The notes under the pieces are model-generated. The model had not been told where the DNA came from, did no database searches, and was given only the letters and a program-made list of their open reading frames with translations. Position numbers and translations under genes: made by a program. From Caulobacteraceae bacterium UBA3198 (lineage in GTDB: Bacteria; Pseudomonadota; Alphaproteobacteria; Caulobacterales; Caulobacteraceae): a stretch of DNA of 64,000 bases. Shown piece by piece: positions 24,706 through 32,551 of this stretch (within the stretch, counting starts at the first letter, position 1; the number at the start of each line of letters is the position of its first letter). Location: assembly GCA_002363865.1 (NCBI GenBank), contig DEWY01000010.1, positions 124,001 to 188,000 on the forward strand, written 5' to 3'.

Positions 24706-25284
24706 TCAGCCCGCGTAGCCTCGGCGTGAGCGCCATGCCTCCTGGGTGAGCCGCCAAAACGACATCTCTCTCTCACCCTCGACATACCCACCGACGCCAA
24801 CATAGACGAGGGTGAAGCCTTGCTTCTCCTTGATACGTTGCGACCCCCGGTTGGCGCTGTTCGTGGTCACCTCAATGAACGGCCAGTCCAGCACCTCAAA
24901 AGCAAAGGCATTCACCGCGTCGGCCGCTTCAGTCATTAGGCCGCGGCCCCAATATTCCTGAGCCAACCAGAATCCGCGCATCGCGCCGAGGCCAGCATCT
25001 GGTCGCAGGTCGATGCGTCCTATCAGTTCATCATCCCCATGCTTGAGGGTCAGAGCCCAGTAAAACTGCTCCCCGCGCGCGCGTTTCTCCAGGCACTCGC
25101 GAACATTGATCTCCGCGCCATCGTCGGGATAGGGCCAAGGAACCTTCGCAACGAGATGGCAAACCATCGCCCAGTGCGGGAAGTGACGCTGGACAGCCGG
25201 AATGTCCTCTAGCCTCAGGGGGCGGAGAACAAGGCGGTCCGTTTCAAGACGCGGCGTCTCTGGAAGCGGTAGGTGGAAGGGCAT
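24706..25284 (-). CDS. GNAT family N-acetyltransferase (RimJ/RimL type)
   Basis: A 192-residue acetyltransferase. The N-terminus L-E-T-D-R-L-V-L-R-P-L, the middle G-F-W-L-A-Q-E-Y-W-G-R-G-L-M-T-E-A and the later R-I-K-E-K-Q-G-F are hallmarks of the RimJ/RimL-like GNAT branch. The substrate may be a protein N-terminus, an aminoglycoside or a small amine, and cannot be told from sequence. Composition is somewhat lower in GC than the surroundings, like the orphan gene nearby, so this part of the window may be accessory. Confidence 0.87.
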   Translation of the reverse strand: MPFHLPLPETPRLETDRLVLRPLRLEDIPAVQRHFPHWAMVCHLVAKVPWPYPDDGAEINVRECLEKRARGEQFYWALTLKHGDDELIGRIDLRPDAGLGAMRGFWLAQEYWGRGLMTEAADAVNAFAFEVLDWPFIEVTTNSANRGSQRIKEKQGFTLVYVGVGGYVEGEREMSFWRLTQEAWRSRRGYAG

Positions 25285-25585
25285 GATGGCAGTCTCCTGA
25301 AATGGGAGGCCAGATGCATGCTATCGAAAATAGAGCCCCAGCCATCCTCGGCGGGGCTTGATCGACGGCTAGGTGTCGCGCACGCAGCCGGCTCCACGCC
25401 CCGCAAGGGTGACGCAATTGGTCGCGGCTGAGGTCTTGGCGAAACGAACCATGCCTTCGCAGATACCAAGGCCAAACTTCGAAATCTATGGAGAATCCGC
25501 AACGGCTCGACGGCGATAAGCAGTCCCGCTCAGTGGCGCCGATCTTGCTTAACGCCGGGGAGGTCAGAGCCTGAGGAACTCCCCC
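25285..25585. other. intergenic region, about 300 bases, no gene seen
   Basis: Between the leftward GNAT gene (start 25284) and the rightward small protein (start 25586). A 28-codon frame (25488-25574) lacks a ribosome binding site and is not called. The region must contain two divergent promoters, but I cannot identify clear -35/-10 pairs. No palindromic repeat was found. Confidence 0.5.
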
Positions 25586-25939
25586 ATGGTCGCCAGCATC
25601 GGCGCGTCGAACCCCTTCGCAGCCCTGGCCGCGTCGAACCCCTTCACCCGCGACAAGGCCCGCGCGGACAAGCCTCAGGGGCCCAGCGTCACGACCGAGA
25701 TCGGGCAGGCTGGCGGCTTCTATGAGTGGCAGAAGAAGGTGAAGCGCGAGAAGCTGGAGGCCATGGTCCGGGCCCAGGTGGAGGCCGAGTTTGCCTCCCG
25801 CGGCGGCGACCTGCAGGCGCTGAAATCCGCCATCGCCGAGGAGATCGCCCGGCGTCTGCGCGAGGCCATCGAGCGAGAGGCCAAGGCCGACGCCCAGTCC
25901 GGCGAGGCCAAGGGCGCCATCATCGACATCGCCGTCTAG
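25586..25939 (+). CDS. small charged helical protein, unknown function
   Basis: A 117-residue protein. Residues 5-20 contain a duplicated S-N-P-F peptide (A-S-N-P-F-A-A-L and A-S-N-P-F-T-R). Residues 45-110 are a long charged helix rich in Ala, Glu, Lys and Arg with a probable coiled coil. No signal peptide or membrane segment. GC3-rich codon use fits the genome, so it is probably a native gene. No family recognised. A palindromic repeat follows 24 bases after the stop. Confidence 0.65.
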   Translation: MVASIGASNPFAALAASNPFTRDKARADKPQGPSVTTEIGQAGGFYEWQKKVKREKLEAMVRAQVEAEFASRGGDLQALKSAIAEEIARRLREAIEREAKADAQSGEAKGAIIDIAV

Positions 25940-25962
25940 GCGAGGTTCGGCCCTTCCCCCTC

Positions 25963-26050
25963 CGTCATGGTCGGACTTGATCCGACCATCCATGAACACC
26001 GTGGCCAGCAGGGTGTTCATGGACCCTCGGGTCAAGCCCGAGGGTGACGG
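25963..26050. repeat. composite palindromic repeat, copy A
   Basis: A three-hairpin element. ATGGTCGGA and TCCGACCAT flank a short loop; ATGAACACC and GGGTGTTCAT form the central hairpin; ACCCTCGGG and CCCGAGGGT form the third. The ends CGTCATGG and GGGTGACG are also inverse. It lies between convergent genes and shares its layout and sequence blocks with 39846-39931, which marks it as a dispersed REP-like element. Confidence 0.75.
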
Positions 26051-26072
26051 GTGATAGACGGGCCAGACTTCT

Positions 26073-26669
26073 TCAGCCCTCGCGACCCGCCCGCCAGGCC
26101 TCCCGCGTCAGCTCCCAGTAGAGGCTCCGCCGCACGGTCCCGTCGGGGCGCACAGTCTCCCGCTCGCCCCTGCGGACGAAGCCGGCCCCGTCGATGGCGG
26201 CGATGGAGCGCACATTGTCCAGGGCCGCGGTCAGGCCGATCAGGCGCACCCCCAGGGTCTCGAACATGAAGGCTGCGGCGCCCGACACCCCGCCGCGCCC
26301 CCGGCCGGCGTTCTGGCGGTCGGCCCGGGCGGCGCCGGCGATCTCGGCCGAGGACCGGTCGGGCCAGATGGAGATGCGGGAATAGCCCGCCACCTCGCCG
26401 GCCTCGTCCAGGGTCACCGACAGGATGCACTCGCCCCGCGCATGGGCGGCCCGGCTTTCCTCCACCCAGCGGGCGATGCTCTCCCGCGTGAACGGTCGCG
26501 GCAGGTCATAGATCGGGTCCGACACCCGGGGATCGAGGAGGAGGGCCAACAGACCGTCGACATGCTCTGGCCCCGCCAGCACCCGGTCGTTCACCGCCCG
26601 CACCGCCGCCCGGATGGCGGCCTCTTCGTCCGGGCTCGCCTGCAGCACCGTGACGGGCGGGGCGCTCAT
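26073..26669 (-). CDS. GNAT family N-acetyltransferase
   Basis: A 198-residue GNAT-like protein. The middle region includes G-E-C-I-L-S-V-T-L, S-I-W-P-D-R-S-S-A-E-I and a G-R-G-R-G-G acetyl-CoA loop around residue 130, followed by F-E-T-L-G-V-R-L-I-G-L-T-A-A-L-D-N-V-R-S, the RimJ-like strand and N-S/R pattern. Start 26669 puts M-S-A-P-P right after the preceding SDR stop at 26681. It is the last gene of the enoyl-CoA hydratase/SDR/SDR operon; substrate unknown. Confidence 0.8.
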   Translation of the reverse strand: MSAPPVTVLQASPDEEAAIRAAVRAVNDRVLAGPEHVDGLLALLLDPRVSDPIYDLPRPFTRESIARWVEESRAAHARGECILSVTLDEAGEVAGYSRISIWPDRSSAEIAGAARADRQNAGRGRGGVSGAAAFMFETLGVRLIGLTAALDNVRSIAAIDGAGFVRRGERETVRPDGTVRRSLYWELTREAWRAGREG

Positions 26670-26680
26670 GGCCGTCCGCC

Positions 26681-27538
26681 CTAGCCGATCTTGACGCCGG
26701 GCGGCGGGACAGAGTCCTCGGGCACGAAGAAGTCCGGCATCAGGGGCGCGGTGGGATCGACGCGGTACTTGTCGAAGTCCCGTTCGCCCTCGCCGTAGAG
26801 GAAGGTGTCGTCGATCAGGAAGTTGCCGCTGAAGTCGCGGGCGGGCTTGTTGAAGATGGCGTAGGCCGCATCGGCCATGATGTCGGTGGTGCGGCAGCTC
26901 TTCATGCCCTCCTCGCCGGCCAGGGCGAACTGGATGGCGGCGGTGGCGATGCCGGTCCGTGGCCACAGCGCGTTGAAGGCGATCCCGTCCTCCCGGAACT
27001 CCTCAGCCATGCCCAGCACGCACATGCTCATGCCGAACTTGGCCATGGTGTAGGCCACATGCCCCTTGAACCAGCGGGGGTTCATGTCGAGCGGCGGCGA
27101 CAGCATCAGGACGTGGGGATTGGCGCTGCGCTTTAGGTGCAGGATGCAGGCCTTGGAGGTGAGGTAAGTCCCCCGCGCATTGACCCGGTTCATCAGGTCA
27201 TAGCGCTTCATGTCGGTGGCGAGCGTGCCCGTCAGCTGGATGGCCGAGGCGTTGTTCACGCAGATGTCGATGCCGCCGAACCTGGCGGCCGCCTGCTCGA
27301 CGGCCTCCATCACATTGGCCTCATCGCGGACGTCGACGATCAGCGGCAGAGCCTTGCCGCCGGCCTTCTCGATCTCCTCAGCCGCCGAATAGATGGTGCC
27401 GGGCAGGTGCTTGTGAGCCTCGGCGGTCTTGGCGGCGATGGCCACATTGGCGCCGTCCTTCGCCGCCCGCAGCGCGATGGCCAGGCCGATGCCGCGGCTG
27501 GCGCCGGTGACGAACAGGGTCTTGCCTTGCAGGCTCAT
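26681..27538 (-). CDS. SDR family oxidoreductase (HSDL2-like)
   Basis: A 285-residue short-chain dehydrogenase. It has T-G-A-S-R-G-I-G near residue 11, V-N-N-A-S instead of NNAG, a P-P-L-D-M-N-P segment and the A-Y-T-M-A-K-F-G-M-S active-site helix. These are typical of hydroxysteroid dehydrogenase-like protein 2 (HSDL2), a fatty acid-linked SDR lacking the SCP2 domain in this case. Start 27538 overlaps the upstream SDR stop by four bases. Confidence 0.88.
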   Translation of the reverse strand: MSLQGKTLFVTGASRGIGLAIALRAAKDGANVAIAAKTAEAHKHLPGTIYSAAEEIEKAGGKALPLIVDVRDEANVMEAVEQAAARFGGIDICVNNASAIQLTGTLATDMKRYDLMNRVNARGTYLTSKACILHLKRSANPHVLMLSPPLDMNPRWFKGHVAYTMAKFGMSMCVLGMAEEFREDGIAFNALWPRTGIATAAIQFALAGEEGMKSCRTTDIMADAAYAIFNKPARDFSGNFLIDDTFLYGEGERDFDKYRVDPTAPLMPDFFVPEDSVPPPGVKIG

Positions 27539-28485
27539 AGGGTCGCTCCCACGGTTTCTTCTGACAGGATCCACAGCCGCTCGGCGGCCTCCGGATCCAG
27601 GGCGTGGTCCATCACGCCATGGTTGGGCTTGTCCTTGGTCCAGGGCATGGCGACAGAGCAGTCCTCCAGATAGAGGCCGCCCTCCCCTTCCAGTTCGTCG
27701 GCCACGGCGGCCCAGACGCTGGTCGACGCGCCCTGTTCCGGCGTCTTGAAGCCCTCGACGGGCTTGCCGTCATCGTCAAGCCAGCCCATGGCCGCCATCT
27801 CCTCGTGAGAGAGGTGGCGCTGCAGCGGCGTCATGATGCCGCCGGGCATGACCGCATTGGCGTTGATCCCGTGCTCGGCGAAGCGCTCGTCAAAGGCCAC
27901 GGCGAACAGGGCGTTGGCGGTCTTGGACTGCCCATAGGCCTCCCACTTGTCGTAGGGGCGGTTGCGATAGTGGATGTCGTCGAAATGGATCGGGCTGCGC
28001 CGGTGGCCGATGGACGACAGGGCCACCACCCGGGCCGCGCGGTCCTCCTCGGCGGCGTTCATCAACGCCCGGGCCAGACCCACGCTCAGCAGGAAATGGC
28101 CGAAATGGTTGACCCCGATCTGCATCTCCAGCTCGTCGGAGGTGTAGCTTTGCGGGCAGGCCATGACGCCGGCGTTGTTGATCAGCACGTCCAGGGGTTC
28201 GTCCCCCCAGGCGTCGACGAAGGAGCTGACCGAGGACAGGCTGGCCAGGTCGAGTGTGCCCGCCACCACCTTGTCGGCGCCGATGCTCTCATTGATCTGC
28301 ACCGCCGCCCGCTCGCCGGCCGAGCGGTCGCGGACGGCCAGCATGACGTCGGCGCCCGCCCCGGCCAGGGCCCGGGCGGTCTCCAGGCCGATGCCGCTGG
28401 CGCCGCCGGTGACGATGATGTTGCGGCCGTTGAGGTCATGCTCGCCCGCCACGATACGGGCGGGGGTGAAGGCGCCGAACCTCAC
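27535..28485 (-). CDS. SDR family oxidoreductase (retinol dehydrogenase-like)
   Basis: A 316-residue short-chain dehydrogenase with T-G-G-A-S-G-I-G (about 24-31), I-N-N-A-G-V-M-A-C, the catalytic serine in L-S-S-I-G-H-R and Y-G-Q-S-K, plus about 90 C-terminal residues. The pattern resembles the retinol dehydrogenase/WWOX-like SDR branch. It overlaps the enoyl-CoA hydratase gene upstream and the next SDR gene downstream by four bases each, so three lipid-type enzymes are co-translated. Confidence 0.88.
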   Translation of the reverse strand: MRFGAFTPARIVAGEHDLNGRNIIVTGGASGIGLETARALAGAGADVMLAVRDRSAGERAAVQINESIGADKVVAGTLDLASLSSVSSFVDAWGDEPLDVLINNAGVMACPQSYTSDELEMQIGVNHFGHFLLSVGLARALMNAAEEDRAARVVALSSIGHRRSPIHFDDIHYRNRPYDKWEAYGQSKTANALFAVAFDERFAEHGINANAVMPGGIMTPLQRHLSHEEMAAMGWLDDDGKPVEGFKTPEQGASTSVWAAVADELEGEGGLYLEDCSVAMPWTKDKPNHGVMDHALDPEAAERLWILSEETVGATL

Positions 28486-29267
28486 CGGCCGCCAACCTTG
28501 GCGAAGTCGGGCGCCCGCTTTTCGGCGAAGGCGGAAAAGGCCTCCTTGGCCTCCGGCGACTTGAGCTGGTCGGAGAAGTGACGGCCCTCGCGATCCATCC
28601 GCTCGGCGAGCGTCACCGGATCGCGCATCAACGCCTTGGTGATGGTGACCGCCGCCGGCGGCCGGGCGGCCACGGCCAGCGCCGCCGCACGGGCCCGGGC
28701 GCGGAGTTCTGAGCGGGGCAGGACCTCGTTGGCGATGCCCCAGGCCAGCGCCTTCTGGGCGTCGACGGCCTCACCCAGCACGAACATGGAGAAGGCCCGG
28801 GCGTGGCCGATGCGGTCGGGCAGGGTCAGGCTGGAGGCGGCCTCCGGCACCAGGGCCAGGTTCACGAACGGCGTGGTCAGCACCGAATCCTCGGTCAGAT
28901 ACACAAGGTCGCAATGCAGCAGCATGGTGACGCCGACGCCCACGGCGCGGCCATTGACGGCGGCCACCAGGGGCGTCTTGGCCCGGGCGAGCGCCGCCAG
29001 CAGGGGATTGCCGCCGCGGCGGGCCTCATTGGCCGGCGCCTCGCCGGCGTTGACCGCGGCGAAGTCGGAGAGGTCGTTGCCGGCGGTGAACATGTCTCCC
29101 TCGGCCTGGATCAGGACGCAGCGCACGTCCTTATCGAACTCCGCGCCGTCGATGGCGTCCCCCAGGGCCTGGTACATCACCCGGGTGAGCGCGTTCTTCT
29201 TTTCCGGACGGTTCAAGGTCAGGGTCAGGACCCCGTCGGACGTCTCGGCGATGACATGCTGGCTCAT
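28482..29267 (-). CDS. enoyl-CoA hydratase/isomerase family protein
   Basis: A 261-residue crotonase-fold protein. The oxyanion-hole segments D-M-F-T-A-G-N-D-L-S-D-F and the N-G-R-A-V-G-V-G region are visible; the D-x-F-x-A-G-x-D/N pattern fits the enoyl-CoA isomerase branch more than a classic hydratase because one catalytic Glu position reads differently. First gene of the operon with two SDR enzymes, probably a fatty acid or aromatic acyl-CoA degradation set. A GGGAGGACC ribosome binding site precedes the start. Confidence 0.88.
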   Translation of the reverse strand: MSQHVIAETSDGVLTLTLNRPEKKNALTRVMYQALGDAIDGAEFDKDVRCVLIQAEGDMFTAGNDLSDFAAVNAGEAPANEARRGGNPLLAALARAKTPLVAAVNGRAVGVGVTMLLHCDLVYLTEDSVLTTPFVNLALVPEAASSLTLPDRIGHARAFSMFVLGEAVDAQKALAWGIANEVLPRSELRARARAAALAVAARPPAAVTITKALMRDPVTLAERMDREGRHFSDQLKSPEAKEAFSAFAEKRAPDFAKVGGR

Positions 29268-29592
29268 GTCGGTCCTCCCAATTGATCTTACTCCGTAAAT
29301 TCTAGGCCGGTCCGGGGCGAGCGTCGACGGGCTTGTGAGGATTCTGCTGGGCCCCGAACGCGGGGAAGACCGGCTTCGAAGACAGTCCAGGCGCCAGTCA
29401 GTCGCCGTTCATCTCGCAAAGTCGATGATCACCCCAGACCAGACGACTGGCGAAATCTTAATAGCAGAGCTTGATCCCAAGCCGTCCGCCACGTCGCCAT
29501 AGTTCGGTCGCCAAGAGACGCGACCTTGACCCCAATGGTTCGCGGAGGCTTATCTCCGCGCAGAGGAACCACCCCCAGGAGATGAGCTTATC
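29268..29592. other. divergent intergenic region, about 325 bases
   Basis: It separates the leftward enoyl-CoA hydratase operon from the rightward cysteine-repeat gene and must hold both promoters. A short inverted repeat TTAC-TCC-GTAA (29288-29298) lies 21 bases before the hydratase start and could be a small operator of the TTTAC-n3-GTAAA type. A second pair, CGCCAGTC (29392-29399) and GACTGGCG (29445-29452), is 45 bases apart. I see no gene or RNA feature here. Confidence 0.4.
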
Positions 29593-30924
29593 ATGAGGCG
29601 CAAGACAATCGGGCTCGCCGCAGCCCTGGCCCTGGTCGCCCTGGCGCCGGCCGCTGTGATGTCGCAGTCCCGCGACGCCGGCGTCACCGAAAAGGCGCGG
29701 ACCCAGGGCATGGCCGAGGCCCCCGCCGTGGCCCAGGCCGCCGGCCTGAACTGCCAGGTCGTCGACGCCCGCTTCATCGGCAAGAACGAAGACCGCCGGG
29801 CCAAGACCTCGACCTCGTATTACGAAGTCGACTGCCAGGAGGGCATGGGCTTCGTCATGGAGGCCGTCGCGGGCGGGGCCACCAACCTCTACACCTGCAT
29901 CGAGGCCGCCGCCCCCACCGCAGACGGCAAGCCCTCGGCCCTGGCCTGCCAGCTGCCCGGCAACCAGAATCCGCAGGCGGAGCTGGCCAAGCTGGCCGCC
30001 AAGGACGGGGTCACCTGCCCCATCGTCAACAGCCGGGCCATCGGCCGCTCGTCCACCAACACCTTCTTTGAAGTGGCCTGCGAGGACGGCGTCTCGGGCT
30101 ACATCCTGAACACCGGCTATCCGGCCACCGCCGACACCAAGGTCGACGCCACCAACTGCCTTGTCTACGACCAGGCCGAGACCAACATCCGCTGCGAACT
30201 GGGCGACGCCGCCTCGCGCCTGCGGGTGGTGGATCAGATGGCCGCGGCCGACGCCAAGAGCTGCGCCGTCACCGAGCGCCGCTTCGTGGGCGCCACCACC
30301 GACGGCTCCAACTATTTCGAAGCCGCCTGTGAAGACGGCAAGGGCTACATCTACAAGGTGGCCGCCACCGGCCAACTGGCGGAATCCTGGGACTGCGCCC
30401 GCGCGCTGGGCATCCTGGGCGGCTGCACCCTGACCGACGCCCGTGAGGCGGCCACCGAGCAGGCGGCCCTCTACACCCGTCTGTCCAAGGCTGCGGGCTT
30501 CGACTGCGATGTCGAGAAGTATGCGGTCTTCCCGGCTTCGGGCGGCAAGGACGTGGTCGAGCTGGTCTGCAAGGACGGCAAGCCCGGCGGCGTCGGCGTC
30601 TTCGAACTCAACAAGAGCGCCGTCTATAACTGCGCCTATGCCCCCATCGTCGGCTATCGCTGCGGCCTGAACCCCGACAACAGCGCCTATGCCGCCCTGA
30701 CGGCTGACCTGAAGAAGCACGGCCGCGACAGCTGCGTCGTCTCGGCCCAGCGCCTGGTGGGCAAGACCGCCGACGGCTCGGCCTATATCGAGGTCGCCTG
30801 CGCCGACGGCCTGGCCGGCTACATGATCGAGTACAAGCAGAACCCGATCACCTCGGTGGAAGCCATGGGCTGCGCCTTCGCCAAGGGCATCGCCGGCGGC
30901 TGCAAGCTGCCGGGCAACACCTGA
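29593..30924 (+). CDS. secreted five-repeat cysteine-rich protein, unknown function
   Basis: A 443-residue protein with an N-terminal signal peptide (about 1-24). The mature part has exactly 20 cysteines in five repeats of four: Cys54/81/102/119, 142/163/189/201, 224/246/268/278, 305/326/347/357 and 381/403/427/437. Each repeat has the form C-x-V-x3-R-x-[IV]-G...[YF]-x-E-x-x-C-x-[DE]-G...C...C-x-L, with repeat 4 most divergent. Two disulfides per repeat are likely in the periplasm or outside the cell. The five-fold spacing suggests a repeated binding domain. I do not recognise the family. An intrinsic terminator follows. Confidence 0.8.
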   Translation: MRRKTIGLAAALALVALAPAAVMSQSRDAGVTEKARTQGMAEAPAVAQAAGLNCQVVDARFIGKNEDRRAKTSTSYYEVDCQEGMGFVMEAVAGGATNLYTCIEAAAPTADGKPSALACQLPGNQNPQAELAKLAAKDGVTCPIVNSRAIGRSSTNTFFEVACEDGVSGYILNTGYPATADTKVDATNCLVYDQAETNIRCELGDAASRLRVVDQMAAADAKSCAVTERRFVGATTDGSNYFEAACEDGKGYIYKVAATGQLAESWDCARALGILGGCTLTDAREAATEQAALYTRLSKAAGFDCDVEKYAVFPASGGKDVVELVCKDGKPGGVGVFELNKSAVYNCAYAPIVGYRCGLNPDNSAYAALTADLKKHGRDSCVVSAQRLVGKTADGSAYIEVACADGLAGYMIEYKQNPITSVEAMGCAFAKGIAGGCKLPGNT

Positions 30925-30946
30925 TCAGTTCGATCAGACGCCACGA

Positions 30947-30984
30947 AGAAGGGCCCGCGGCGCAAGCCGCGGGCCCTTTGCTTT
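30947..30984. terminator. bidirectional intrinsic terminator
   Basis: AAGGGCCCGCGG (30949-30960), loop CGCAAG, CCGCGGGCCCTT (30967-30978) is a perfect 12-bp stem followed by TGCTTT on the plus strand and, for the minus strand, by CTTCGTGG. It separates the stops of the cysteine-repeat gene (30924) and the ThDP enzyme gene (31007). Confidence 0.85.
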
Positions 30985-31006
30985 GCAAGCTGGTCGGCTG
31001 GCCAGC

Positions 31007-32551
31007 TCAGCCGATGGCCGCCTCGATAAACATCGGGCCGGTCTGGCGCATGGCCGAAGCGAAGACGGTCTCGAAGGATTCGGCGGTTTCGCAGCGCACG
31101 GCCGGCAAGCCCAGGGCCTTGGCCATGGACACCCAGTCGATCTTCGGATCACCCAGGTCGAGCAGCTTGGCGGCCGAAGGCCCCGCCGCGCCGGCCCCAG
31201 TCCGACCAAGCTCGATGCCCAGGATGCGGTAGGCGTGGTTGGCGAAGACCACGACGGTGACGTCGAGGTTTTCCCGGGCGATCGTCCATAGGCCCTGGAC
31301 GGTGTACATGGCCGCCCCGTCGCCGTTCAGCGACAGCACCTTGCGTTCGGGACAGGCTACGGCCGCGCCGATGGAGAGCGGGATCGCCTGGCCGATGGCC
31401 CCGCCGGTCAGCGCCAGCACCTCGTGCGGGGCGGCCGTGCCGGTCTGGCTTGCCACGCCGCCGCCAGAGGTCACCGAGTCATCGCAGATGATCGCGCCTT
31501 CGGGCAGGTGCCGGGCGATGGAGACCCCGGCCGCCTGAGGGGTCATCGGACCGGTGGGCGCCCCCTCCGGCCGCTTCAGGGGCTGGACGGGGCCTGAGGC
31601 CGGGGCGCCCAGCGCGTCGGCCAGGGCGCGCAGGCCCGCGGCGGCGTCCTCGCTCCGGGCCGCCAGGGTCATCAACTCGCAGCCCTCAGGCACCAGCAGG
31701 CTTGGCCGGTCGGGATAGGCGAAAAAGGCCACCGGCTGGGTGGTGCCCGCCAGCAGCATCAGGTCGGTCCCGTCCAGGTCGGCCAGGGCCGCCTCGCCGA
31801 AATACTGCATGCGCCCCGGCTGGAAGAGGCCCGCGCCCCGGCCCTGTCGGGCGACGAAGGTGTCGGCCAGGACGCGCACCCCGTGGGCCGAGAGCCGGGC
31901 GGCCTGGACCATGGCCTCGGCCCGACAGGCCTGGCCGCCGATCAGCAGGACCGGCTTCTTGGCCGCGCGGACGGCCCGGGCGGCGGCCTCGATCGCCTCG
32001 CCGGAGGGGGCGGGTCGCTCCGGCGCCTTCGCCTTCACCGCCCCGGCCGTGGTCTCGGTCCAGGCGGAGTCGGCCGGCAGGATCAGGCTGACCGGACCGC
32101 CAGGGGGACCATAGCTGGCGGCCACTGCCTCGGCGGTGAGCGCGGCCACATCATCGGCGCGGTCCGCCGACTTCACCCACAGGGAGTTGGGACCGACGAT
32201 GGTCGGGATGTCGGAGTTCAGCGGCGCGTCGTACTGCCGGTGATAGGTGGCGTGGTCGCCCACCACATTGATCAGGGGGGTATAGGCTCGCCGGGCGTTG
32301 TGCAGATTGGCCAGGCCGTTGCCATAGCCTGGCCCCAGGTGCAGCAGGGTGCAGGCGGGGCGGTCGGCCATGCGGCCGAACCCGTCGGCGGCGCCGGTGG
32401 CCACCCCTTCGAACAGGCAGAGCACCGGCCGCATCTTCGGCTGGCCGTCCAGGGCGGCCACGAACTGCATCTCGCTGGTGCCGGGATTGGCGAAGCAGGC
32501 GTCGACATCATTGGCCAACAGGGTCTCGATCAGGGCGTCGGCGCCGTTCAT
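31007..32551 (-). CDS. thiamine diphosphate-dependent enzyme (acetolactate synthase/benzoylformate decarboxylase-like)
   Basis: A 514-residue ThDP enzyme. The N-terminal Pyr domain carries the catalytic Glu48-like residue in C-L-F-E-G-V-A-T-G-A-A-D-G; the C-terminal ThDP-binding domain has L-N-G-D-G-A-A-M-Y...N-H-A-Y. There is no FAD/quinone-anchor feature. Members of this group decarboxylate or ligate 2-oxo acids; the length is shorter than acetolactate synthase (about 570). Its start overlaps the feruloyl-CoA synthase-like gene by four bases, which suggests one pathway. Confidence 0.86.
   Translation of the reverse strand: MNGADALIETLLANDVDACFANPGTSEMQFVAALDGQPKMRPVLCLFEGVATGAADGFGRMADRPACTLLHLGPGYGNGLANLHNARRAYTPLINVVGDHATYHRQYDAPLNSDIPTIVGPNSLWVKSADRADDVAALTAEAVAASYGPPGGPVSLILPADSAWTETTAGAVKAKAPERPAPSGEAIEAAARAVRAAKKPVLLIGGQACRAEAMVQAARLSAHGVRVLADTFVARQGRGAGLFQPGRMQYFGEAALADLDGTDLMLLAGTTQPVAFFAYPDRPSLLVPEGCELMTLAARSEDAAAGLRALADALGAPASGPVQPLKRPEGAPTGPMTPQAAGVSIARHLPEGAIICDDSVTSGGGVASQTGTAAPHEVLALTGGAIGQAIPLSIGAAVACPERKVLSLNGDGAAMYTVQGLWTIARENLDVTVVVFANHAYRILGIELGRTGAGAAGPSAAKLLDLGDPKIDWVSMAKALGLPAVRCETAESFETVFASAMRQTGPMFIEAAIG

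Noticed and set aside
25488..25574. A 28-codon reading frame upstream of the small charged protein gene.
   Set aside because: No ribosome binding site, no signal peptide or other feature, and it ends just before the next start.
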